From GWE2-42-39 sp942493345 (GTDB taxonomy: Bacteria > Bacteroidota > Bacteroidia > Bacteroidales > Prolixibacteraceae): DNA of 64,000 nucleotides. The stretch is taken from the NCBI GenBank assembly GCA_942493345.1, contig OW818695.1, forward strand, positions 372,001 to 436,000. The letters run 5' to 3'. Of this stretch, positions 16,998-26,377 are shown one piece after another. How positions within the stretch are numbered: the stretch's first letter is position 1; each line of letters begins with the position of its first letter. A model generated the notes under the pieces. The model was not told the DNA's origin. It was given only the letters and a program-made list of their open reading frames with translations, and made no database searches. A program made the translations under genes and the position numbers.

Positions 16998-19481
16998 CTA
17001 CATTGGATCGACATCGGCGTAAATAATTGCCCCCGAGTTATTGGGCTGACTTTTTATCTTTTCAATTATTTCTGAAATCCGCTCTTTGGACGCCACTATT
17101 TTCCCGTCGCGCGACAATTTGATCAGTATTTCTTTCTGATACCACAACTGAACCCGGCTAACCACAGGATATTCAGGCCCCAGCACATGATTATTGAACA
17201 GTTTTCGGAATTCAGTTGCAAGAATGCCCGCAACCAGGTCAAGGCGCTGCTTGTTTTTGTGTTTCACCACCACTTTCACCAGGCGGTAATACGGCGGATA
17301 TTTAAACAGTTTCCGCTCGTGCAACTGGGTGGCAAACATCCTTTCAAAATTATTTTCCTTCGCATCGATAATTACCGGATGAGTTGGTTGAGCGGTTTGT
17401 ACCACCACTTTTCCCCGTTTATTTTTGCGGCCTGCCCGTCCGCTCACCTGCGCAATCAACTGGAAACTCCGCTCATACGAACGAAAATCGGGATAACTCA
17501 GTAAGTTATCGGCATTCAGGATGCCCACAACCCGCACATTTCCGAAATCCAGCCCTTTAGTAACCATCTGCGTACCAATCAGTATATCTATATTTCCGGC
17601 TTCAAAACGCTGGATAATTTGCTGATAGGCGTTTTTTGCACGGGTGGTATCGAGATCCATCCGCGCCACTTTTGCATCGGGGAAAAATGTAGAAATTTCT
17701 TCTTCAATTTTCTCGGTTCCAAAACCTTTGGTACGAACATCTTCCGAGCCACAATCGGGGCATTTCGGCAGAACCGGTTGCGTGTACCCGCAATAATGGC
17801 AAAGCAGCGCCGAGCGCGATTTGTGATACGTGAGGCTCACATCACAGTGTCGGCATTTGGGTATCCATCCGCAGCTGGCGCACTGGATGAAAGGAGCAAA
17901 ACCACGCCGGTTCTGAAATAAAATCACCTGCTCCTGATTGGCCAGCGCCTGCGTTATTTCATCGAAAAGTTCCGGGGTGAAAAACGATCTCATCTTTTTT
18001 CGTTTGTACGCGTCTTTGGTGTCGGCAATAATAATTTCCGGCATCTCAATTCCGCTGAACCGCTCGGTCAGTTCTACCAGCCCGTATTTTTTGCTTTTTG
18101 CATTGAAATAACTTTCGATGGAAGGCGTGGCGGTCCCGAGCAGCACTTTTGCCCCGTGTATGTTTCCCAGTACAACCGCCAGATCGCGGGCATTGTAGCG
18201 CGGCGCGGGGTCGTACTGTTTGTAGCTGTTTTCGTGTTCTTCGTCAACAATAATCAACCCAAGTTTGCGAAAAGGCAGCAAAGCTGCCGAACGCGCACCC
18301 AGCACCAACTGGAATTGTTCGCCATTTTTGCCCGGTTTCTCGTTCAAAACGCTGAACCAGATTTCCACCCGCTCTGCATCGTTGAATTTCGAATGGTAGA
18401 TGCCGGTTTTCGCGCCAAACGCCTTTTTCAGGCGGGTGACCATTTGTGCGGTGATGCCGATTTCCGGTACCAGGTACAAAACCTGGTTGCCCTGTTGCAT
18501 CTGCTCTTCTATCAATTTAATGTAGATTTCAGTCTTCCCGCTCGAAGTCACCCCGTGTAGCAACACCGTCTGTTGCTCTTCAAATTGAGCTTTAATTTCA
18601 TCAAATGCCTTTTGCTGCGGCTTCGACAGATCATGGATATTCAGCAATTCGGAGGTTTCGTTATCCAGCCGTCCGGTTTCTTTCTGAAAAACTTCCAGAA
18701 TTTCTTTTTCATGAAGGCCACGCAACACGGCTTCGGAAGCGCCGCCCCCTTCGAGCAGTTCCTTCTTCCCTATTTCATCTTTTATTTCTGAAGAAAACGT
18801 CGTTTCTGAAAGAAAAAACTGGAAAAGCTGCTCCTGCTTTTTGGCCCGGCCCAACGATTCGAGACAAATTTTTATCTGGTCTTCATCTGCAATTCGCTCG
18901 TTCAACCGGACAAACGAAAGCAGTTTGGGTTTGTAGCTTTCTTTCATCTGCTCTTCAACCACCACCGCATTTTTTTCAAGCAACAGTTTGATGATTGAAA
19001 ACGAATTTTTCCGCCCCAAAAACTGGTCGACTTCCTGAATGCTGAGCTGCTCGCGGCTTTGCAGAAGCATGAGCAGCGAATTTTCGTTTTCCGAAAATTC
19101 AGCGGCAAAATCAGCTTCCTCGTTCAATCGGATTTTCGTCTGGCTTTCCAGTTTCAATCCCGAAGGCAGAGCCGCTTTAAAAACTTCGCCCAGCGAACAA
19201 CAATAGTATTCGGCCATCCATTCCCAAACTTCAATTTGCCGCCGGTCGACCACCGCGTCCTCATCCAGGATGGCTTCAATATCTTTTATCTCGTAATTTC
19301 CGGTTGGTTTCTGGTCGTGAATGCGATGTACCAGCGCCGACAAAAATTTACGCTGCCCAAATTGCACGATCACCCGGATGCCTGTTTTCATTTTAGGCTG
19401 AAAAGCAGGCGGTACACCGTAAGTGAACTTCTGGTTCAACGGAAGCGGCAAAATTACATCGGCATAAATTTCAGAAACCAT
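16998..19481 (-). CDS. priA: Primosomal protein N' (replication restart helicase PriA)
   Basis: An 827-residue SF2 helicase that reloads replisomes at collapsed forks. It has the N-terminal 3'-DNA-binding domain (YADVILPLPLNQKFTYGVP), Walker A GVTSSGKTEIY, Walker B IIVDEEHE, and two zinc-binding Cys groups (CASCGWIPKCRHCD; CHYCGYTQPVLPKCPDCGS). Helicase motifs V and VI follow (GTQMVTKGLDF, QVSGRAGRK). Length is normal. Confidence 0.96.
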   Translation of the reverse strand: MVSEIYADVILPLPLNQKFTYGVPPAFQPKMKTGIRVIVQFGQRKFLSALVHRIHDQKPTGNYEIKDIEAILDEDAVVDRRQIEVWEWMAEYYCCSLGEVFKAALPSGLKLESQTKIRLNEEADFAAEFSENENSLLMLLQSREQLSIQEVDQFLGRKNSFSIIKLLLEKNAVVVEEQMKESYKPKLLSFVRLNERIADEDQIKICLESLGRAKKQEQLFQFFLSETTFSSEIKDEIGKKELLEGGGASEAVLRGLHEKEILEVFQKETGRLDNETSELLNIHDLSKPQQKAFDEIKAQFEEQQTVLLHGVTSSGKTEIYIKLIEEQMQQGNQVLYLVPEIGITAQMVTRLKKAFGAKTGIYHSKFNDAERVEIWFSVLNEKPGKNGEQFQLVLGARSAALLPFRKLGLIIVDEEHENSYKQYDPAPRYNARDLAVVLGNIHGAKVLLGTATPSIESYFNAKSKKYGLVELTERFSGIEMPEIIIADTKDAYKRKKMRSFFTPELFDEITQALANQEQVILFQNRRGFAPFIQCASCGWIPKCRHCDVSLTYHKSRSALLCHYCGYTQPVLPKCPDCGSEDVRTKGFGTEKIEEEISTFFPDAKVARMDLDTTRAKNAYQQIIQRFEAGNIDILIGTQMVTKGLDFGNVRVVGILNADNLLSYPDFRSYERSFQLIAQVSGRAGRKNKRGKVVVQTAQPTHPVIIDAKENNFERMFATQLHERKLFKYPPYYRLVKVVVKHKNKQRLDLVAGILATEFRKLFNNHVLGPEYPVVSRVQLWYQKEILIKLSRDGKIVASKERISEIIEKIKSQPNNSGAIIYADVDPM

Positions 19482-19642
19482 AGAATAAGATTATGCCGAA
19501 AGGTAGCTGTTTTTTAAAAAACGGATGAAATGTGTTGAAAAGTTTTGCTTTATTCTTAATTTGGAGGAAAAACAAAAACAGAAAGCGGCGAATAACAAAC
19601 CTTGCCCCGAACAAATTGTTTTCATATAGAAAGCATTAAAAA

Positions 19643-21154
19643 ATGAAACAACCTGAAAATCAAATACTGGTTATTTTTGGCGCTTCGGGCGACCTGACCA
19701 AACGCAAACTGATACCTGCCATGTTCGATTTGCAGGTGCAGGGAATTTTTCCCGAAAGATTTGCTATTCTGGGAGTTAGCCGTACCGACCTGAGCGATCA
19801 GGCGTTTCGCGAACGAATGCTTGAATTTCTTCCGAAGGACAAGAAATATGGAAAAGAGATTGCTGCTTTTCAGGAAAAACTATATTACCAAACGCTTTCG
19901 ACTTCAAGCAATTACGAATACCCAATTTTACGCGACCGGTTGCTGACACTGGCCAAAGAAATGGAAATTCCGGAGAATTTCATTTTTTATCTGTCGACTC
20001 CGCCACAACTGTACGAGCTAATTCCGCAAGGATTGGCTTCGGTAAACCTGAACGACACTTTTGGCGGTTTCAAGCGGCTGATCATAGAAAAGCCATTTGG
20101 CACTGACCTTGAATCGGCCCGAACGCTGAACAAAAACCTGCTGAATTATTTTTCAGAAGAACAACTTTACCGCATCGACCACTATTTGGGCAAAGAAACC
20201 GTCCAGAACATGCTGGTCACCCGTTTTTCGAACGGCATTTTCGAACCGATATGGAATCACAATTTTATTCACCACATTGAAATTACTTCGGCAGAAAGCC
20301 TGGGAGTGGAAGAACGGGGTGGCTATTACGACCACTCGGGCGCCCTGCGCGACATGGTGCAAAACCACCTGATGCAACTGGTCGGGTTGGTGGCCATGGA
20401 ACCGCCGGTAGTGATCGATGCCGATGCCATACGCAACGAAGTGCTGAAGGTTTTTCAGTCGCTGCGCCCTATCCGTGAAGAAGAAGTTGCCGCATCGGTT
20501 ATCCGCGGACAATATACGCCGTCGCACATCAAAAATGAGCCAATAAAAGGATATCGCGAAGAAACAGGTGTCGCCCCCGGGTCGCGCAGTGAAACTTATC
20601 TGGCAATGAAATTTCACATCGACAACTGGCGCTGGGGCGGCGTTCCGTTTTATATCCGTACCGGGAAAAAATTGCCGGCACGGGTCACCGAGGTGGTCAT
20701 TCATTTTAAAAGTACGCCGCATCGTCTTTTTGGGGAACAGGCCGACAGTGTGGTTGCCAACAACCAGCTGGTTATCCGCATTCAGCCCGACGAAGGCATT
20801 TTGCTGAAAATCGGCATGAAAGTTCCGGGTTCCGGGTTCCGGGTGCAAACCGTGAACATGGACTTCCATTACGATCAACTGGCCAACGTGCATTTGCCAT
20901 CGGCCTACGAACGCCTGTTGCTCGACTGCATGCGGGGCGACGCAACCCTCTACGCACGCGGCGATGCAGTTGAAAAAGCATGGCAATTTGTACAGCCGAT
21001 TTTGAATGCGTGGGAAAACAACCCGGATATTCCGATTTATGGTTATCCGGCCGGAACCTGGGGTCCCGATGTGGCCGACCAACTGGTTGACGACGGACAA
21101 TGGCGCTACCCTTGCAAAAACCTCAGCAACGACGGGGAATATTGCGAGCTGTAA
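19643..21154 (+). CDS. zwf: Glucose-6-phosphate 1-dehydrogenase
   Basis: A 503-residue enzyme of the oxidative pentose-phosphate pathway, reducing NADP+ while oxidising glucose 6-phosphate. The N-terminal Rossmann motif is IFGASGDLTKRKLIPA, and the active site is RIDHYLGKETVQNM with the catalytic His. The C-terminal EKAWQFVQPILNAW region is typical. pgl follows after a 226 bp spacer holding an inverted pair of C-rich repeats. Confidence 0.96.
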   Translation: MKQPENQILVIFGASGDLTKRKLIPAMFDLQVQGIFPERFAILGVSRTDLSDQAFRERMLEFLPKDKKYGKEIAAFQEKLYYQTLSTSSNYEYPILRDRLLTLAKEMEIPENFIFYLSTPPQLYELIPQGLASVNLNDTFGGFKRLIIEKPFGTDLESARTLNKNLLNYFSEEQLYRIDHYLGKETVQNMLVTRFSNGIFEPIWNHNFIHHIEITSAESLGVEERGGYYDHSGALRDMVQNHLMQLVGLVAMEPPVVIDADAIRNEVLKVFQSLRPIREEEVAASVIRGQYTPSHIKNEPIKGYREETGVAPGSRSETYLAMKFHIDNWRWGGVPFYIRTGKKLPARVTEVVIHFKSTPHRLFGEQADSVVANNQLVIRIQPDEGILLKIGMKVPGSGFRVQTVNMDFHYDQLANVHLPSAYERLLLDCMRGDATLYARGDAVEKAWQFVQPILNAWENNPDIPIYGYPAGTWGPDVADQLVDDGQWRYPCKNLSNDGEYCEL

Positions 21155-21155
21155 A

Positions 21156-21370
21156 GCCCCTTCCAACCTCCCCAAAAGGGAGGAGTAGAAAAATAGCACG
21201 AATGTACCTGCACCCGAATTCCTTATTTCTTATTTTGTGTTTCTTGTTTATTATTTCATTGTAGACACTAAAACAGATAGTTACACACACTCATTGATGA
21301 CCGACATATGACAACTTTATTATAAACAAACCCGGATTCTCCCCCTTTGGGGGAGTTAGAGGGGGCAAAA
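21156..21370. repeat. Inverted pair of C-rich REP-like repeats between zwf and pgl
   Basis: A palindromic unit with CCTCCCCAAAAGGGAGGAG (about 21156-21185) is followed about 150 bp later by a related unit in opposite orientation (CTCCCCCTTTGGGGGAG, 21337-21370). Each unit is itself a GC-rich hairpin in AT-rich surroundings. The layout, two inverted palindromes around a short spacer, resembles REPIN-like elements. Such CCCCCAAAGGGGG units are frequent in Bacteroidota intergenic DNA. Confidence 0.65.
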
Positions 21371-21380
21371 CTGAAACATC

Positions 21381-22112
21381 ATGGCCGGAAATATTGAAGT
21401 AAAAATTTACAAAGACCCTGAAAAGGTTGCAAAAACATTTGCAAAAGAATTATACAAGATTGTAACTAACCCCGATCGGAAGCGTTTTGACATTGCCTTG
21501 TCGGGAGGAGAAACACCCAAACTGTTGTTTCAGTATTTGAGTTCGAAATACAAAGAAAAAATGCCCTGGCAACGGCTTCATTTTTGGTGGGGCGACGAAC
21601 GCTGTGTGGCTCCCGATCATGAAGACAGCAACTTTGGAGCCGCCAACAGTTTGTTGTTTTCGAAGATTGAAATTCCGGCAGAAAATATTCACCGCATAAA
21701 CGGGGAAAACGACCCGGTTGCAGAAGCCCAATCGTACGGGCAACAACTTCAGGAACAATTAATCAACTGCAATGGCTTGCCTGTTTTCGACCTGATTGTT
21801 TTGGGAATGGGCAAAGACGGACACACGGCCTCTATTTTTCCCGACCAGATGGAACTTTTGAATTCGAAACACATATGCGAAGTGGCAAGACACCCTGAAA
21901 GCGGGCAAAAACGGGTAACACTGACCGGCAAAGTGCTGAACAACGCCCACCGGGTTTACTTTCTGGTTACCGGAAGCGGAAAAGCAAAACGGGTTTCACA
22001 AATTATGAACAACCTGAAAAAAGCCCGAAAATTCCCGGCCTATCATATTATTCCTGAAAACGGCGACCTCTATTGGTACCTTGACGAAGATGCGGCTAAA
22101 AAAATCAGGTAA
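21381..22112 (+). CDS. pgl: 6-phosphogluconolactonase
   Basis: A 243-residue SugarP_isomerase-fold enzyme that hydrolyses 6-phosphogluconolactone, the product of Zwf. Signatures are IALSGGETPKLLFQYL, FWWGDERCV and VLGMGKDGHTASIFP. It directly follows zwf, its metabolic partner. It is the last clearly core gene before the recombinase and cassette array. Confidence 0.95.
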   Translation: MAGNIEVKIYKDPEKVAKTFAKELYKIVTNPDRKRFDIALSGGETPKLLFQYLSSKYKEKMPWQRLHFWWGDERCVAPDHEDSNFGAANSLLFSKIEIPAENIHRINGENDPVAEAQSYGQQLQEQLINCNGLPVFDLIVLGMGKDGHTASIFPDQMELLNSKHICEVARHPESGQKRVTLTGKVLNNAHRVYFLVTGSGKAKRVSQIMNNLKKARKFPAYHIIPENGDLYWYLDEDAAKKIR

Positions 22113-22167
22113 CAGGCTCATTTTATTGGGCGTTTCATCTCCAGGCTACATTTATTAACCGCAGCAA

Positions 22168-22350
22168 TGCGTGATCGCACCAAATTGGTGAAATATTTCA
22201 TCGTGGAGGTTTGCAATTGCAGCAAAACGGTGCGATGTTCCATCGTGGAACTGCAATAATCGCAACCACGCAGTGCAATGCTTCACGGTGGCAGTGAAAG
22301 TTTTCATCCACAGGGTGCAGTAACGCACCGTAGAGGTGAAAAATATAAGC
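22168..22350. repeat. Degenerate 42-43 bp tandem repeat upstream of the recombinase
   Basis: Units start at about 22189, 22231, 22274 and 22316, with a partial one at 22168. Each opens TGNRRT..TTCATCGTGG-like and is 42-43 bp long. Because 42 is a multiple of three, minus-strand translation gives 14-residue imperfect repeats, but no start signal or family supports a gene. It fills most of the 463 bp gap between pgl and the recombinase. I see no other feature in the gap. Confidence 0.6.
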
Positions 22351-22575
22351 TCCAAGATAAAAACGATGTCCTCCGGAGACAGTATCGATTCGATCTTTAG
22401 AAACACAATCCTTAACAAGTTTAAACGATCGAATGAATTGCTCTTCGAAGCAGTGCATTCAGAATTATTCTAATTTTTTGATCATTTATCATCACATATA
22501 GTTTTTGTTATCTGTTTTTCATAACTTGTTATTCTATTTTTTCACTTTTGAACAGCTCTGAAAAATCCGTTGTTT

Positions 22576-24309
22576 ATGGTGCAACTCAGGAAAATATTTC
22601 ACAATGGGAACTACCAGATTGGTCTCTACTTTGGATTCGATGAAGAATTAAAGCATAAGGCCAAAAGCATTGGAGCCCGTTGGAGCCAGACACATAAATG
22701 CTGGTATATGTTGTATAGCAAGGAGAACTACAAGCTGATATTGCATACCTTTGATACTATTGAGATCGCACAAGATAAAAACAATGAACGGCACACTGAA
22801 CCTGCTGCATTGCAGCATGAAAATGTTCACATAGCTGAGGAAATCAGCGAAATTCAGCAAAAAACAAAGGCTGAACATAAGGGTTCGAACCCTGAAATTG
22901 CCGGTGATATTGTTTTTAAAGGAAGTTTAGGTAAATATTGGATACTAAAAGCACCTTACAAGGAAGGTATCACGCCCAAATTGATGGACATTAAAGGGGT
23001 TTATTGGAACAAAACCCAAAAGGCCTTTTTTATACTGAGGCATGTTAATGTAAAAATCAAGGTTGAGGCATTGCTGGGCATTGGAGAAATCTTTCCACCC
23101 GAATATTTTAACATGGAAACGGTTATTTCGAACCAGAATACATTTATCGAACTAAATGCCTACCCTCCCGACAAAAAATGGATGTTATTAAACTATCCAT
23201 CAATCCCTTATTTTATTGAACAGGTAAAACGCTGGGCAGGTAGCCGGTATAGTAAGGCAAACGGGACATACTTGCTTCCTGCAACGCCTGCAATGTTCGA
23301 TAACCTGCAAGAACTGGCAGGGGAACTTAATATCGCAATACACAATAATTTACCCGAGCGGTATTTGAGTAAGCACAAGGCGATCAATAAAAAAGGATTG
23401 CAGGTACAAAATTTAAGGGAAAATATGCTGCAACAGGTTCCGTCCATGGCACAGGTATATACACTGGCAATGCTCGATTACCTGATGGCCCAGAATTACA
23501 GTGCGAATACGGTGCAAAATTACGTCAAGTCGTTTAACCTGTTCCTGCGGATTAATCAATATCAGAACCCGGATACATTAACCGAAATGCAGATCATCAG
23601 ACACCTTGCCCTGATGACCGAAAAGGGATTATCGCCTTCGAACCTGAATATGCTGATCAATGCCTTGCAGTATTATTTCAGAGCGGTACTAAAAAGGAAT
23701 TCGTTTGAAATAAAAATACCCAGGCCACGAAAGGAACATCATTTGCCTGCTGTGCTTACGATGGACGAATGTTCCCGGATTTTCAGTTATGTTGATAACC
23801 CGAAGCACAAGTTGTTGTTACTGATAGGCTATGGCGCCGGATTACGACGCAGCGAGATTGTAACGTTAAAATGGAAAGATATTTTGTTTGAAGAACACCG
23901 GATACATATTAAACAAAGCAAAGGGAATAAGGATCGGATCGTGATGTTGCCCTACTCGGTGGTGGCCTATTTGATGACTTACCGGACGCTTTATCCCAGC
24001 GACATATGGGTTTTCCCTGGACAATACAAAGGTGAGGCGTTGAGCGCCAGTACGGTACAGTCAGTTATGAGGAATGCTGTGACCAGAGCAGGACTCGAAA
24101 AGAAAGCAACGGTACACACCCTCAGGCATAGTTTTGCAACACATTTACTGGAGGGTGGAACCGACATTCGCTACATACAGCAATTGTTAGGGCATAGCAG
24201 TATAAAAACCACCATGATTTACACTCATGTTACTCCACAAGCAGCGAAAAACATTATTAGTCCGCTCGATCGGTTGCCCGGAAAGCCAGATATTAAAATG
24301 CTAAAATAA
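22576..24309 (+). CDS. Tyrosine recombinase, candidate integrase of the cassette array (non-IntI type)
   Basis: A 577-residue tyrosine recombinase (a TTG two codons upstream is possible). The core-binding domain is about 288-380 and the catalytic domain about 390-577. Active-site residues are all visible: R424 (GAGLRRSE), K449 (SKGNKDR), H514 and R517 (HTLRHSF), H540 (LLGHSS) and Y549 (MIYTH). R424 to H514 is 90 residues, as in XerC/D. IntI proteins have about 130 because of their extra domain, which is missing here. The tail IISPLDRL is nevertheless IntI-like. Residues 1-260 hold three related modules (GARW-x3-HKCWY near 33-44; GVYW-x3-QKAFF near 141-152; RYSKANGTYLLP near 224-235), loosely reminiscent of HARP-type DNA-binding repeats. 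It ends 60 bp before the first cassette and points toward it. Confidence 0.88.
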   Translation: MVQLRKIFHNGNYQIGLYFGFDEELKHKAKSIGARWSQTHKCWYMLYSKENYKLILHTFDTIEIAQDKNNERHTEPAALQHENVHIAEEISEIQQKTKAEHKGSNPEIAGDIVFKGSLGKYWILKAPYKEGITPKLMDIKGVYWNKTQKAFFILRHVNVKIKVEALLGIGEIFPPEYFNMETVISNQNTFIELNAYPPDKKWMLLNYPSIPYFIEQVKRWAGSRYSKANGTYLLPATPAMFDNLQELAGELNIAIHNNLPERYLSKHKAINKKGLQVQNLRENMLQQVPSMAQVYTLAMLDYLMAQNYSANTVQNYVKSFNLFLRINQYQNPDTLTEMQIIRHLALMTEKGLSPSNLNMLINALQYYFRAVLKRNSFEIKIPRPRKEHHLPAVLTMDECSRIFSYVDNPKHKLLLLIGYGAGLRRSEIVTLKWKDILFEEHRIHIKQSKGNKDRIVMLPYSVVAYLMTYRTLYPSDIWVFPGQYKGEALSASTVQSVMRNAVTRAGLEKKATVHTLRHSFATHLLEGGTDIRYIQQLLGHSSIKTTMIYTHVTPQAAKNIISPLDRLPGKPDIKMLK

Positions 24310-24372
24310 ATTTGTTAAACAGATGAAAAAGTTTTGGAAAAGTAGTAAGTTTATGATACTATTTACTAGTTA
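24310..24372 (+). other. attI-like primary insertion site
   Basis: These bases separate the recombinase stop from the first cassette. A 6 bp inverted repeat, TAGTAA (24343-24348) and TTACTA (24363-24368), abuts the crossover G/TT (24369/24370). This junction is not preceded by an attC-like half, unlike all later ones, so it is the expected attI position. I see no clear promoter (Pc) here. Confidence 0.65.
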
Positions 24373-24427
24373 GCAGCAAGCATGAGTCGTCCTAAACAAC
24401 ACCCTACATAAATTAAACAGACAAAAA

Positions 24428-25180
24428 ATGAGAATTGGATTAATTGGATTTGGAAAAACAGGAAAAGCAGTTGCTAATGTGATACTGCAAAATAAAGAGT
24501 TTAGTCTTGAATGGGTTCTTAGACGGAGTTCCCTTTTAGAAAATAGGAGTGTTCCAGAGTTCTTAGGCGTGGACTCAGACGAGCCAGGACTGATATATTC
24601 AAGCTCTAAAATAAAAATGCCCGAACTTCTTGACAAACATCCAGTAGATTTTATCATTGATTTTTCTTCAGCAACAGGTATTTATACTTATGGAGAGATT
24701 GCAGCGGAACGCCAAATTAAAATCATTTCTGCGGTTTCTCATTATGGTGAAACAGAAAGAGAATTACTAAAAAAGCTATCTGAGAACACAGTCGTGTTCT
24801 GGAGTCCAAACATAACATTAGGAGTTAATTATTTGCTTTTTGCTGCAAAGTTCTTGAAAAAGATTGCTCCTTGGGTAGATATTGAAATTATTGAAGAACA
24901 TTTTAAAGGGAAAGAAGGAGTGTCTGGTACTGCAATAAAAATTGCGGAAGCATTAGACTTAGAAAAGTCAGACATAAACTCTGTGAGAGCGGGAGGGATT
25001 GTAGGCAAACACGAAATAATTTTTGGTTTTCCTTATCAAACTGTTCGACTTATTCACGAATCTATTTCGAGAGAGGCTTTCGGAAATGGAGTTCTATTTG
25101 TAGCGGAGAATTTAAATAACAAAAAAAATGGGTTATACAATTTTGAGGATATTTTATTACCTTATTTTGCTGCTGAATAA
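24428..25180 (+). CDS. DapB-like dihydrodipicolinate reductase family protein (cassette C1)
   Basis: A 250-residue NAD(P)-dependent reductase. The Rossmann motif IGLIGFGKTGKAV is at the N-terminus. The DapB active-site region is IIEEHFKGKEGVSGTA, where DapB normally has two adjacent His; here the second is Phe, while the first His and the Lys remain. The DapB motif RAGGIVGKHEIIFG is intact. Tetrahydrodipicolinate synthesis is therefore possible but not certain. It lies 8 bp before an antiporter gene. The whole cassette recurs at 48210-50345. Confidence 0.8.
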   Translation: MRIGLIGFGKTGKAVANVILQNKEFSLEWVLRRSSLLENRSVPEFLGVDSDEPGLIYSSSKIKMPELLDKHPVDFIIDFSSATGIYTYGEIAAERQIKIISAVSHYGETERELLKKLSENTVVFWSPNITLGVNYLLFAAKFLKKIAPWVDIEIIEEHFKGKEGVSGTAIKIAEALDLEKSDINSVRAGGIVGKHEIIFGFPYQTVRLIHESISREAFGNGVLFVAENLNNKKNGLYNFEDILLPYFAAE

Positions 25181-25188
25181 AGACGAAT

Positions 25189-26370
25189 ATGAGCACTGCT
25201 ATCATAATAACAATCTGTTTATTATTGCTTTTTGCATATCTTTTTGACGTTAGTTCGTCAAAGACAAAAATTCCATCTGTAATTTTATTGTTATTATTGG
25301 GTTGGGGTGTAAAACAAACTGCAATTTTCTTTGAAATTTCTATTCCAAATTTAACACCTATACTACCCATTTTAGGTACAATAGGGTTAATTTTAATTGT
25401 ATTAGAAGGTTCTTTAGAATTGGAATTGAATAAATCTAAATTGACAATTATTGGAAAATCTTCTTTGATGGCAATCTTTCAAATGCTTCTAATAAGCTTT
25501 TGTTTAGCGTACTCTTTTTCTTATTTTGGAGGTTCAACATTTAAAAGTGGATTAATTAACGCAATACCATTAGCAATTATTAGTAGTGCAATAGCTATTC
25601 CAAGTGCTAAAAATTTAATTGCACGTAATAAAGAATTCATTACTTACGAGAGTAGTTTATCTGATATTTTCGGTGTGATATTCTTCAATTATATTACTTT
25701 AAACGACAATTTAAACACTGGAACATTTGGCATTTTCTTACTACAAATACTTTTAATAATTTTAGTTTCCTTTGTTTCCACTTTATGTCTTGCCTTTTTA
25801 TTAAGCAAAATCAAACACCATATTAAATTTACTCCTATTATTTTGCTTGTCATTTTAATATACTCTATTTCAAAAATATACCACCTGCCCTCTTTGATCT
25901 TTATTTTGATATTTGGTTTATTTATTGGAAATATTGATGAATTAAAACGATTTAAAATTATAGCAAAACTTAAACCCGAAATTTTAAATTTGGAAGTACA
26001 GAAATTTAAAGAAATAACAACAGAGATAACATTTATGATACGAGCTCTATTTTTCTTGCTTTTTGGCTATTTGATTGAAACGGCTGAATTATTAAATACC
26101 GACACTGTTATTTGGGCAGTAATTATAACAGCAAGTATTTTTTCAATTAGAACCTTGTTGTTAAAAATATTCAAGTTGCCACAAAGTCCGCTTCTTTTTA
26201 TTGCTCCTCGTGGACTAATAACCATACTTCTGTTCTTGAGTATTCCTGCCAGTCAATACTTAGAGATAGCCAATAAATCCTTAATTCTTCAAGTTATTAT
26301 TTTGACAGCATTAGTGATGATGTTCGGCTTAGTGAAACATAAAAACAAAGAAAAAATTGAAATTATATAG
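25189..26370 (+). CDS. Cation:proton antiporter (Na_H_Exchanger, CPA1-like; cassette C1)
   Basis: A 393-residue, very hydrophobic protein with about 12 membrane segments. The mid-membrane YESSLSDIFGVIFFN segment corresponds to the acidic ion-binding motif of CPA exchangers, and APRGLITILLFLSIP is the late RG motif of NhaP/NHE-type proteins. It should exchange Na+ or K+ for H+ across the inner membrane. Translation is probably coupled to the DapB-like gene. The ion cannot be told from sequence. Confidence 0.82.
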   Translation: MSTAIIITICLLLLFAYLFDVSSSKTKIPSVILLLLLGWGVKQTAIFFEISIPNLTPILPILGTIGLILIVLEGSLELELNKSKLTIIGKSSLMAIFQMLLISFCLAYSFSYFGGSTFKSGLINAIPLAIISSAIAIPSAKNLIARNKEFITYESSLSDIFGVIFFNYITLNDNLNTGTFGIFLLQILLIILVSFVSTLCLAFLLSKIKHHIKFTPIILLVILIYSISKIYHLPSLIFILIFGLFIGNIDELKRFKIIAKLKPEILNLEVQKFKEITTEITFMIRALFFLLFGYLIETAELLNTDTVIWAVIITASIFSIRTLLLKIFKLPQSPLLFIAPRGLITILLFLSIPASQYLEIANKSLILQVIILTALVMMFGLVKHKNKEKIEII

Positions 26371-26377
26371 AATGCCA

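Noticed and set aside
20153..21199. 348-residue minus-strand frame over zwf
   Set aside because: It is antisense to a fully conserved zwf gene; composition is that of a shadow frame.
22155..22418. 87-residue minus-strand frame with 14-residue repeats
   Set aside because: It is a by-product of the 42 bp repeat; overlapping frames look equally open.
22576..24309. Recombinase as a plain XerC/XerD or prophage integrase unrelated to the array
   Set aside because: It lies 60 bp from the only attI-like junction, no phage genes are present, and its tail resembles IntI. The alternative stays possible and is listed as a refutation test.
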